A DNA stretch of 64,000 nt from Mitsuaria sp. 7 (GTDB lineage Bacteria > Pseudomonadota > Gammaproteobacteria > Burkholderiales > Burkholderiaceae_C). The notes beneath the pieces are model-generated. The model was not told the DNA's origin. It did no database searches and saw nothing but the letters and a program-made list of their open reading frames with translations. The DNA lies in assembly GCF_001653795.1 (NCBI RefSeq), contig NZ_CP011514.1:5758420-5822419 (forward strand). The letters run 5' to 3'. The number at the start of each line of letters is the position of its first letter. The first letter of the stretch is position 1. Position numbers and translations under genes: made by a program. This document shows, one piece after another, positions 8,794-16,411 of this stretch.

Positions 8794-9672
8794 ATGGAGC
8801 TGTACCAGCTGAAGAGCTTTCTGGCCGTCGTGGCCGAACGCAACCTGACCCGCGCCGCGGAGAAGGTGTTCACGTCCGTGCCCGCCGTCAGCGCGCAGAT
8901 CAAGGCGCTGGAGGAGGAACTCGGCGTCCAGCTGTTCGAGCGCAGCTCGCGCGGCATGACGCTGACGTCCGCCGGCGAGAAACTCGCCGAAGAAGCCCGC
9001 CGGACGCTGGACGCGGCGCAGCGCTTGCGGCACGCGGCCGCACAGATCCGCGGCGACGTGCAGGGCGTGCTCCGCATGAGCACCGTCAGCGATCCGATCT
9101 CGCTGCGCCTGGGCGACGTGCTGGTCAAGCTGGCGGAGCGGCATCCCGGCATCGGCCTGCAGCTGATGCAGCGCCTGTCGCTGCAGAGCGTGCAGGCGCT
9201 GCGCCGGGGCGAAGTGGATTGCGCCTACGTGCTCCACGACAACGAGGCGGCGGAAGGGCTCGTCGTCAATCGTCTGCGACGGATGGAGCTCGCCATCGCG
9301 GTGCCGCGCCGCTTCGCCGACCGCGAGTGGCCGGTCTCGCGGGACGCGCTGCTGTCGCTGCCCTGGATCGGCACACCGGTGGTCTGCGGGCTGCGCGCCG
9401 CGGCCGAACGGCTCTTCCAGAGTGCAGGCCGGGAACCGCCACACAGCCTGATGGCAGAGACCGAGTCCGCCGTGCGCGGCATGGTCGCGAGCGGCCTCGG
9501 GGCCGCGATTCTCCGGCTCGATCAGGCGCAGGCGGCCGTCGAGGCCGGCGAGCTCCGCATCTGGCCGCACTGGCAGGACGAGACCTGGCTGTGCTGGCTC
9601 CAGAAGGAGGGGCCCGAGGAGCATGCATTGACCGCCGTGCGCGAGTTGGTCGAGGAAGTCTGGCGGGACTGA
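8794..9672 (+). CDS. LysR family transcriptional regulator
   Basis: DNA-binding regulator of 292 aa. The N-terminal winged helix-turn-helix is textbook LysR: MELYQLKSFLAVVAERNLTRAAE, then SVPAVSAQIKALEEELGVQLFER. The rest is a periplasmic-binding-protein-like effector domain. The ATG at 8794 is the natural start since the MELYQLKSF N-terminus is typical. It is divergent from the EamA transporter and probably controls it and itself in response to an effector that cannot be deduced. Confidence 0.93.
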   Translation: MELYQLKSFLAVVAERNLTRAAEKVFTSVPAVSAQIKALEEELGVQLFERSSRGMTLTSAGEKLAEEARRTLDAAQRLRHAAAQIRGDVQGVLRMSTVSDPISLRLGDVLVKLAERHPGIGLQLMQRLSLQSVQALRRGEVDCAYVLHDNEAAEGLVVNRLRRMELAIAVPRRFADREWPVSRDALLSLPWIGTPVVCGLRAAAERLFQSAGREPPHSLMAETESAVRGMVASGLGAAILRLDQAQAAVEAGELRIWPHWQDETWLCWLQKEGPEEHALTAVRELVEEVWRD

Positions 9673-9705
9673 AGGGCGCGCCGCTTCCGGAGCTTCTTCT
9701 TTCGA

Positions 9706-9717
9706 CCGACCGGTCGG
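9706..9717. promoter_or_regulatory. TetR-type operator-like palindrome
   Basis: CCGACCGGTCGG is a perfect 12-bp palindrome, extended by flanking GA on the left and G on the right. Sequences built on GACCGACCGGTC are common operators of TetR-family repressors of fatty-acid and acyl-CoA genes. It lies 38 bases before the GTG start of the crotonase gene, where it could block transcription. No TetR gene is in the window. Confidence 0.45.
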
Positions 9718-9754
9718 GCTGCGATACTCCGTCGATCACAACGGAGACTGCATC

Positions 9755-10564
9755 GTGGAGACCCTGCAGATAACGACCGACGCTCGCGGCGTGACCCGCG
9801 TGATGATGAACCGGCCCGAGGTGTTCAACGCCTTCGACGAGGCCATGATCGCGGACCTCGATGCCGCTTTCGCGCGCCTCGGCCAGGATCCGGCCGTGCG
9901 GATCGTCGTGCTGGAAGGCGCCGGCAAGGCCTTCAGCGCCGGCGCCGATCTCCAATGGATGAAGCGCGCGTCCGAAGCGACGCAGGAATGGAATGTCGAG
10001 GACGCGCGGCGCTTTGCCGGCATGCTGGACCGCATCGCCCGCTGCCCGAAACCGACGATCGCCAAGGTCCACGGCGTGGCGCTGGGCGGCGGCGTCGGGC
10101 TGACGCTCGCCTGTGACATCGCGGTTGCCGCGGTCGGCGCGCAGTTCGCGGTCAGCGAGGCGCGCTTCGGCATCCTGCCGTCGGTGATCGGACCCTACGT
10201 GATCAACGCCGTCGGCCCGCGCGAGGCGCGCCGGCTCGCGTTGACCGCGAGCCGCATTCCTGCCGCCGAAGCCCTGAGGATCGGCATGCTGCATGAGGTC
10301 GTGGAAAGCGACGCGGCGGGCGGGCTCGATGGCGCTGTCGAACGCTGGATCGCGGAACTGCTACTGAACGGCCCTTCGGCGCAGGCGGAGATCAAAACCT
10401 TGTTCTCCCGACTCGAGGTGGGCCCGGTGAGCGCCGAGGTGCGCGAACTGACAGCACAGACCATCGCCCGCGTGCGCATGGGCGCCGAGGCGAAGGAGGG
10501 CTTCGCCGCGTTCCTCGCCAAGCGACCCGCCGCCTGGGTGCCGAAGAAGGACGCCTCGGACTGA
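9755..10564 (+). CDS. Enoyl-CoA hydratase/isomerase family protein, LiuC/AtuE-like
   Basis: Crotonase-fold enzyme of 269 aa. The oxyanion-hole segments SAGADLQWMKRA and HGVALGGGVGL are present, and E135 in SEARFGILPS occupies one catalytic position. The first catalytic Glu of classical enoyl-CoA hydratases is replaced by Gly (GGGVGL), a pattern I associate with methylglutaconyl-CoA hydratase LiuC and terpenoid-pathway AtuE. So the likely reaction is hydration of an unsaturated branched acyl-CoA. Start is GTG with GGAG about 9 bases upstream. It is followed by a 3-hydroxyacyl-CoA dehydrogenase, which supports a beta-oxidation-type pathway. Confidence 0.8.
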   Translation: METLQITTDARGVTRVMMNRPEVFNAFDEAMIADLDAAFARLGQDPAVRIVVLEGAGKAFSAGADLQWMKRASEATQEWNVEDARRFAGMLDRIARCPKPTIAKVHGVALGGGVGLTLACDIAVAAVGAQFAVSEARFGILPSVIGPYVINAVGPREARRLALTASRIPAAEALRIGMLHEVVESDAAGGLDGAVERWIAELLLNGPSAQAEIKTLFSRLEVGPVSAEVRELTAQTIARVRMGAEAKEGFAAFLAKRPAAWVPKKDASD

Positions 10565-10666
10565 ATCAGCACGGGGCGACATGAGACTGCATGAAGCGGG
10601 TCGGCACGCGGAGCGTCGCCGAACTGGATTCGAAGCAAGACACGAAGAGAAGATCAGGAGACTGCA

Positions 10667-12190
10667 ATGACGGAATCGAAGGGATCCTGGCGCGTCGCGA
10701 CGGCCGAGGCCGAGCACGCGACGGTGGCAGTGATAGGCGCCGGCGTGATGGGCGCGGGCATCGCGCAGGTGGCGGCGCAGGCCGGACACCCGGTCCAGTT
10801 GATGGACCTGCGCGAAGGCGCCGCCGCGGCGGCGATCGCGCAGATCGGAAAGGCGCTCGATGGACTGGTGACGAAGGGCCGCATGGAGGCGGCCGAGCGC
10901 GAGGCGGTGATGGGGCGGCTCGCCCCTGCCGCCGCGACGGCGGAACTGAAGGACGCGGCGCTCGTGATCGAGGTGATCGTCGAGAAGCTCGAACCGAAGC
11001 AGGCGCTGCTTCGGGAGCTCGACGCGCTGCTGCCGCCCGACGCGCTGATCGCGTCCAACACCTCGTCGATCAGCATCACCGCGCTGGCCAACGGGATGAC
11101 GACGCCCCGCCGTCTGGTGGGCATGCACTTCTTCAATCCGGTGCCGCTGATGAAGCTCGTCGAGGTCGTCTGCGGCGCGGAGACGGCGCCGTCTGCCGCA
11201 TCGGCGGTCGAACAGCTGTCACGCCGCTGGGGAAAGACGCCAGTGCGCGCGAAGTCAACGCCAGGGTTCATCGTGAACCGCATCGCGCGCCCGTATTACG
11301 CCGAGACGCTGGCCTTGCTCCAGGAGCAGGCCGGCTCACACGCGCAATTGGACCGCGCGCTGCGCAGCGCCGGCTTCCGCATGGGGCCTTGCGAGTTGAT
11401 GGACCTGATCGGGCACGACACCAATTACCTGGTGACGCAGTCGGTGTTCGAGGCCAACTTCGGCGACAAGCGCTATCAGCCGTCGCTGGTGCAGAAGGCG
11501 CTGGTCGACGGCGGCCGGCTGGGACGCAAGTCCGGCAAGGGCTTCTACAACGGCATACCCGCCGTGACGCCGCCGGTCGCCCCCGTCGACGAGGATGTCG
11601 GCGCGGTGACGCTGGCGGGGCAGGGCGTGCTGGTCGAACGGCTGGGCGACTGGATGATGACGCGCGGCGTCGCGTTCGAGCGGGATCCGGCGGCGGACTG
11701 GCAGGGCGTGGCGATGGAAGGTCTGCAGTTGCACCTCACCCTGGGACGTTGCGCCGCTCAACTGGCGCATGAGCGCCACCAGCCCGGTCTGGCAGTGATC
11801 GACTGGCCGTTGTCGCCGGATCGCATCGACGGCCTGGCCATCGCCTTTGCGCCGCGCGTCGATGCCGAGTCGCGGGCACGTGCGGAGGCGCTGCTGCGTC
11901 ATTTCGGCTGGGAGCCGCTGGTGCTGCGCGACGTGCCTGGACTCGCGGTCGCGCGGACGATCGCGATGCTCGTCAACGAAGGCGCGGATGCGGTCTGGCA
12001 AGGCGTCTGCGACGAGGCCGGCGCCGACACGGCGATGAAGCTCGGCGTCAACTATCCGGCGGGTCCTTTCGAATGGCTGGCGTTGCTCGGCGCGACGAGG
12101 GTCGTCGACGTGCTGGACGGACTCTTCGATGCGTATCGCAGCGAGCGCTACCGCGTCAGCCCGCTGCTTCGGCAGCGTCTGTGGGCCTGA
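10667..12190 (+). CDS. paaH: 3-hydroxyacyl-CoA dehydrogenase, PaaH type
   Basis: NAD-dependent dehydrogenase of 507 aa that oxidises a 3-hydroxyacyl-CoA to the 3-oxoacyl-CoA. The Rossmann motif GAGVMG is at residues 24-29. SNTSSISITALA and GMHFFNPVPLMKLVEVV carry the substrate and catalytic His region, and there is a second 3HCDH C-terminal domain after residue 400. The length and the double C-terminal domain match PaaH of phenylacetate breakdown (3-hydroxyadipyl-CoA dehydrogenase). The thiolase at 13713-14912 would cleave its product, which supports this name. A general beta-oxidation dehydrogenase remains possible. Confidence 0.82.
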   Translation: MTESKGSWRVATAEAEHATVAVIGAGVMGAGIAQVAAQAGHPVQLMDLREGAAAAAIAQIGKALDGLVTKGRMEAAEREAVMGRLAPAAATAELKDAALVIEVIVEKLEPKQALLRELDALLPPDALIASNTSSISITALANGMTTPRRLVGMHFFNPVPLMKLVEVVCGAETAPSAASAVEQLSRRWGKTPVRAKSTPGFIVNRIARPYYAETLALLQEQAGSHAQLDRALRSAGFRMGPCELMDLIGHDTNYLVTQSVFEANFGDKRYQPSLVQKALVDGGRLGRKSGKGFYNGIPAVTPPVAPVDEDVGAVTLAGQGVLVERLGDWMMTRGVAFERDPAADWQGVAMEGLQLHLTLGRCAAQLAHERHQPGLAVIDWPLSPDRIDGLAIAFAPRVDAESRARAEALLRHFGWEPLVLRDVPGLAVARTIAMLVNEGADAVWQGVCDEAGADTAMKLGVNYPAGPFEWLALLGATRVVDVLDGLFDAYRSERYRVSPLLRQRLWA

Positions 12191-12237
12191 ACGAGGCGTT
12201 CCACCCAAGCGGACAGGGACACCCGGCCCACCCATGA

Positions 12238-12263
12238 AAAAAGCGACCCTCGGGTCGCTTTTT
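12238..12263. terminator. Bidirectional terminator between paaH and the IclR gene
   Basis: AAAAAGCGACC (12238-12248) pairs with GGTCGCTTTTT (12253-12263) around a CTCG loop. The stem is flanked by A on the left and T on the right, so it can end both the plus-strand paaH transcript and the minus-strand regulator transcript. Confidence 0.9.
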
Positions 12264-12295
12264 CGCTGGCGCTTCTGGATCCGGCGTCTGAAGCC

Positions 12296-13132
12296 TCAGA
12301 GCAGCATGCGCAGGTGCGCTTGCGCCTGCAGCAGCGGCGGCAGGCAGTGCTCGACCATCTGTTCCATGCTCATGCGGGTCGCGTGAACGCTGATGGCCAT
12401 CGCGGCGACGGTGTCGCCCTTGTAGTTCTTCAGCGGCACCGCCACCGAGCGCAGGCCTTGCTCCAGTTCCTGATCGATCAGCGCGTAGCCTTGGGCACGG
12501 GCGCGGGCGATCTCGATGCGCAGGCGTTCCGGATGCGTGATCGTGTGCGGCGTCAGCGCGGTCAGTTCCTGCCGGGCGATGAAGGCGTCGACTTCCGCCT
12601 GGGGCTGCGCCGCCAGCAGCACGCGGCCGTTGCCGGTGCAGTAGGCCGGCACGCGGGTGCCCGGCTGCAGCGTCGGGGAGACCACGCGGCCCGCGCTCGT
12701 CGCCGAGATGCAGATCACGTCGTTGCCGTCCAGCACGCCAGCCGACGAGGCTTCCTTCATCGCATACGCCAGCTTGTGCAGCTCGGGTTCGATGATGCGC
12801 GGCAGGCGGGCGGAGTGCATGTAGCTCTGGCCCAGGCGGAGCACCTTCGGGGTCAGCGCAAACATCTTGCGGTCCTGCGACACGAAGCCCAGGTGGGTCA
12901 GCGTCAGCAGGTAGCGGCGGGCTGCCGCGCGGGTCAGGCCGGTACGGCCGGCGACTTCGCTGATGGTCAGTCTGGGGCGTTCCTGATCGAAGGCTTCGAT
13001 CACGGCCAGGCCCTTTTCCAGGCCGGCGACCAGGTCGCGCTTCAGCGGACCGGTCCGGACTTCAGCGTCAGGGGCGGGGATGACCGCTTGGATCGCGGTC
13101 AATTCATCATCGTGGGCTCGTGCAGCGGACAT
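12296..13132 (-). CDS. IclR family regulator, PcaR/PobR-like
   Basis: Transcription regulator of 278 aa. The N-terminal winged helix includes LAVIEAFDQERPRLTISEVAGRTGLTRAAARRYLLTL and is followed by a C-terminal effector-binding domain with GTRVPAYCTGNGRVLLA. The pattern best matches the PcaR/PcaU/PobR branch that controls aromatic acid catabolism. This fits the adjacent 3-oxoadipyl-CoA thiolase. The start at 13132 is a compromise: no clear ribosome-binding site precedes it, and the frame stays open to 13258. The upstream 126 bases look non-coding in style and contain a dyad (13224-13237), so the shorter form is preferred. Confidence 0.85.
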   Translation of the reverse strand: MSAARAHDDELTAIQAVIPAPDAEVRTGPLKRDLVAGLEKGLAVIEAFDQERPRLTISEVAGRTGLTRAAARRYLLTLTHLGFVSQDRKMFALTPKVLRLGQSYMHSARLPRIIEPELHKLAYAMKEASSAGVLDGNDVICISATSAGRVVSPTLQPGTRVPAYCTGNGRVLLAAQPQAEVDAFIARQELTALTPHTITHPERLRIEIARARAQGYALIDQELEQGLRSVAVPLKNYKGDTVAAMAISVHATRMSMEQMVEHCLPPLLQAQAHLRMLL

Positions 13133-13682
13133 GGCGGAGAGGGAGGACGTGCGTTTGACGCCCAAATCTGCTGGGCGTAAGCAGGTGATGTCCACGACTA
13201 TAGGGACAACCCTGTGAAGAATGTTTGCCAGGGCAAATGTTTTATCCGCAAATCGCACGCTTGTGCATCAAATTGGTGCATTTTCTGCGCAGAACGCCCC
13301 ACCTCCTGGGTGCAAGAGGTGTTCGTGGGCGTTCAGCGGGAAAAAGGTGCGCGAAACCGCGGTCGGTGGTCGCTAAGCAGGCGGTCAATAGTCAGACATC
13401 ATGCTTGTCACCGCATACCCTACATATATGAGCGGTATGCGCCATCAAACGAAGTCAGTATCACATGCGATGTGCGATTGGCGCCTACGTGGTCCTACGT
13501 GCGCCCATGACTATTTCTTTGGCGCCCCCAACCTTTGGCTATAGGTCGCGCCAGAGCGGCAACGGTGGATGGTGGCGGGCGGCGTTCATCCGCTGCACCA
13601 AAAAGAGGTCAGACAACCTGGGCGATTGCTGGAATCCTCAAATGTCCTCCAATGATCAGGTTCCACCATGAACGAGGGACAA
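13133..13682. promoter_or_regulatory. 550-bp non-coding region with two dyads, between the IclR gene and pcaF
   Basis: No convincing gene is seen here. Nearest the IclR gene lies TTTGCC (13224-13229) with GGCAAA (13232-13237), and a direct repeat of GTGCAT about 13266-13284; both suit autoregulation. Further out is a perfect 8-bp dyad, CGCATACC (13412-13419) and GGTATGCG (13434-13441), with an AT-rich spacer. The tract around 13390-13480 is clearly more AT-rich than its surroundings. Confidence 0.5.
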
Positions 13683-13704
13683 GGAGCCGACCTGTGCCGG
13701 CTCC
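13683..13704 (-). terminator. Hairpin after pcaF
   Basis: GGAGCCG (13683-13689) pairs with CGGCTCC (13698-13704), nine bases past the pcaF stop codon. Read on the minus strand it is followed by TTGTCCC, only weakly T-rich, so termination may be partial. Confidence 0.6.
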
Positions 13705-13712
13705 CGAGAAGG

Positions 13713-14912
13713 TCAGACGCGCTCGACGACGATCGCGATGCCTTGACCCACGCCGATGCACATCGTGCACAGCGCGTAGCGGCCCTGGATGCGGTGGAGC
13801 TGATTGATGGCCGTCGTGACCAGCCGCGCGCCGCTTGCGCCCAGCGGATGGCCCAGCGCGATGGCGCCGCCGTTGGGATTCACGCGCGGGTCGTCATCCT
13901 GCAGGCCGAGGTCGCGCAGTACCGCCAGTCCCTGGGCGGCGAAGGCTTCGTTCAATTCGATGACGTCCATCTGGTCCAGGGTCAGACCGACCTGGGCCAG
14001 GACCTTGCGCGCCGCCGGCGCGGGGCCGATGCCCATGATGCGTGGCGCGACGCCGGCCGTCGCCATGCCGAGCACGCGCACCCGCGGCGTCAGGCCGTGC
14101 CGGGCGACCGCCGCCTCGCTGGCCATCAGCAACGCGCAACTGCCGTCGTTGACGCCGGACGCGTTGCCGGCAGTCACGCTACCGTCCGGTCGGACGACGC
14201 CCTTGAGCCTGGCCAGCGCCTCCAGGCTGGTCTCGCGGGGATGTTCGTCCTGGCTCACGACGACGGCGTCACCCTTCTTCTGCGGAATCGTGACCGGACA
14301 GATCTCGGCGTCGAAGAAGCCGCTGCGCTGCGCTGCCAGCGCCTTGGTCTGGCTGGCCAGCGCCATGCGGTCCTGCGCTTCGCGTGCGATGCCGAAGTCG
14401 ACGGCGACGTTCTCGGCCGTCTCCGGCATCGCGTCCACGCCGTACTGGGCCTTCATCTTCGGATTGATGAAGCGCCAGCCGATGGTCGTGTCGTAGATGG
14501 CGTTGGCGCGGGAGAAGGCGGACTCCGCCTTCGGCACGACGAAGGGGGCGCGGCTCATGCTCTCGACGCCCCCGGCGATCAGAAGGTGGGCTTCGCCGGC
14601 CCGGATCGCACGTGCGGCGCTTCCGACGGCGTCCATGCCGGAGCCGCAGAGCCGGTTCAGCGTCACGCCGGGCACGCTGATCGGCAAGCCCGCCAGCAGC
14701 GCGGACATGCGCGCGACGTTGCGGTTGTCTTCACCGGCTTGGTTTGCGCAGCCGTAGAACAGGTCATCCAGCGCTTCCCAATCCAGCGACGGGTGGCGCG
14801 CCATCAAGGCCTGGATGGGCATTGCCCCCAGATCGTCCGCGCGGATGGACGACAGGGCGCCGCCGTAACGCCCGAAAGGGGTGCGCTGCGCATCGCAGAT
14901 GAAGGCGTGCAT
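13713..14912 (-). CDS. pcaF: 3-oxoadipyl-CoA thiolase
   Basis: Thiolase of 399 aa that cleaves 3-oxoadipyl-CoA into succinyl-CoA and acetyl-CoA, the last step of the beta-ketoadipate and phenylacetate routes. The acylated Cys is C89 in LNRLCGSGMDAV; the His is in GHPLGASGARL, and the proton-transfer Cys in CTMCIGVGQG. AGEDNRNVARMSALLAGLP is typical of PcaF/PaaJ. A good AGGAG lies about 9 bases before the ATG. The IclR regulator nearby is a likely controller. PaaJ is an equally acceptable name. Confidence 0.9.
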   Translation of the reverse strand: MHAFICDAQRTPFGRYGGALSSIRADDLGAMPIQALMARHPSLDWEALDDLFYGCANQAGEDNRNVARMSALLAGLPISVPGVTLNRLCGSGMDAVGSAARAIRAGEAHLLIAGGVESMSRAPFVVPKAESAFSRANAIYDTTIGWRFINPKMKAQYGVDAMPETAENVAVDFGIAREAQDRMALASQTKALAAQRSGFFDAEICPVTIPQKKGDAVVVSQDEHPRETSLEALARLKGVVRPDGSVTAGNASGVNDGSCALLMASEAAVARHGLTPRVRVLGMATAGVAPRIMGIGPAPAARKVLAQVGLTLDQMDVIELNEAFAAQGLAVLRDLGLQDDDPRVNPNGGAIALGHPLGASGARLVTTAINQLHRIQGRYALCTMCIGVGQGIAIVVERV

Positions 14913-15112
14913 GAAAAGTCTCCTGTATCTTTATGAGAATGCGAGGTTCGAGGGATCATAGGGGGGCGCAGGAAAAACCTGTGACAAGTTGCACGGTCCC
15001 TCCAGGATCATGCGCAACGCCGTACGGTTGACGCGCTTTTGATTTAAGTTGCGCCCCTCCGCAGCCGAAGCTGCTGACGAGGGCGTCCGAACCGGGACGC
15101 GGAACTACAAGA

Positions 15113-16411
15113 ATGAAGGACAGATCGGCCGACCCGCTCATCGATGTGAACCAGCTGAAAGTGGGGATGTTCATCCATCTCGACCTCGGCTGGATGTCGC
15201 ATCCGTTTCCGCTCAGCAGCTTCAAGCTGAGTTCGGAGGAGCAGTTGCTGATCCTGCGCCGCCTGGGCCTGAAGCAGGTGCGCTGGAGTCCGGGCAAGAG
15301 CGACCTGCCGCTGGAGGCGACGCCGATGCCGGCGCCTGTGCCCGCCGCGACCGTGGTCGAGGAGAACCGCAGCGCCGAGGATGAAGTCCGCGAACGCCAT
15401 CGCCGCCTGCTGGCCGAGCAGCGCGACGCGTTGCTGTTGTGCGAGCGCCAGTACGCCGAGGCGGCCACCGCCTTGCGCGATCTGATGGATCTGGTGCCGC
15501 GTGAGCCGACGGATGCGCGCGACCGGTCGTCCGCGTTGTCTCGCGCGTTGCTGGACAAGATGCTGGTCGAGGGCGACATCAACATCCGGCTGCTCAACGA
15601 AGGCGCCGGCGACCGCGGGACCGCGCACGCGCTCAACGTCGCCGTCATCGCGATGCTGCTGGGCCGGGCCTTCGGCCTGGGTCGTGACGAGATGCTGGAC
15701 CTCGGGCAAGGCGCGCTGCTCCATGACATCGGCAAGATGGAGCTGACGGCCCGCTTCCGCCACCGCGACGACAGCTTCACCGCCGCCGAGGTGGCCGCCT
15801 ACCAGCAGCACGTCGCCAAAGGCGTGGTGCTGGGACAGAAGATGGGCGTGGGCGCCGGGCCGCTGCTGATCATCGCGCAGCATCACGAGCACGCCGACGG
15901 CAGCGGATTCCCGCAACGTCTGAATGCGGATCGCATGAGCATCGGCGCCCGCATCGTGGCGCTCGTCAACCGCTTCGACGGCTTGTGCAATCCGCTGCTC
16001 AGCTCCAAGGCGATGACGCCGCACGAAGCGCTGTCGTTGATGTTCGCGCAGGGGCGCAGCCGTTTCGATGCGACCATGCTCAACGCCTTCATCCGGATGA
16101 TGGGCGTCTACCCGCCGGGCTCCGCGGTGCAATTGACCGACGACCGCTATGCGTTGGTCGTGGCCGTCAACTCGTCGCGCCCGCTCAAGCCCAAGGTCAT
16201 GGTCCACGACCCCAAGGTACCGCGCGACGATGCGCTGGTACTGAACCTCGAAGAGTTGCCCGACCTCGGCATCCGGCGCAGCGTCAAACCGCAGCAACTG
16301 CCGCGCGCTTCGTTGGACTACCTCAGCCCGCGCAGCCGCATCGCCTATTTCTTCGAGTCCGCCGGCCCGACGTCCCTGCCGCCTGCTCCCCACGGGGAGA
16401 TGGCTGCGTGA
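15113..16411 (+). CDS. HD-GYP cyclic-di-GMP phosphodiesterase
   Basis: Protein of 432 aa. An N-terminal DUF3391-like part (VNQLKVGMFIHLDLGWMSHPF) precedes the HD-GYP domain. The metal pair is H204-D205 in LLHDIGK, and HHEHADGSGFP (GFP at 265-267) stands where most members have GYP. The family hydrolyses cyclic-di-GMP, often to GMP. The Tyr-to-Phe change is conservative and need not abolish activity. The following GGDEF-EAL gene overlaps by four bases, so the two cyclic-di-GMP enzymes are probably made from one message. Confidence 0.9.
   Translation: MKDRSADPLIDVNQLKVGMFIHLDLGWMSHPFPLSSFKLSSEEQLLILRRLGLKQVRWSPGKSDLPLEATPMPAPVPAATVVEENRSAEDEVRERHRRLLAEQRDALLLCERQYAEAATALRDLMDLVPREPTDARDRSSALSRALLDKMLVEGDINIRLLNEGAGDRGTAHALNVAVIAMLLGRAFGLGRDEMLDLGQGALLHDIGKMELTARFRHRDDSFTAAEVAAYQQHVAKGVVLGQKMGVGAGPLLIIAQHHEHADGSGFPQRLNADRMSIGARIVALVNRFDGLCNPLLSSKAMTPHEALSLMFAQGRSRFDATMLNAFIRMMGVYPPGSAVQLTDDRYALVVAVNSSRPLKPKVMVHDPKVPRDDALVLNLEELPDLGIRRSVKPQQLPRASLDYLSPRSRIAYFFESAGPTSLPPAPHGEMAA

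Noticed and set aside
5563..9672. A 1369-codon open frame on the plus strand
   Set aside because: It runs antisense through the M13 peptidase and EamA genes; only its last 293 codons, from 8794, are a real gene (LysR). High GC keeps the antisense frame open.
13465..13807. Small plus-strand frames in the gap after the IclR gene
   Set aside because: They have no recognisable domain, no ribosome-binding site and run into the pcaF terminator and antisense of pcaF.
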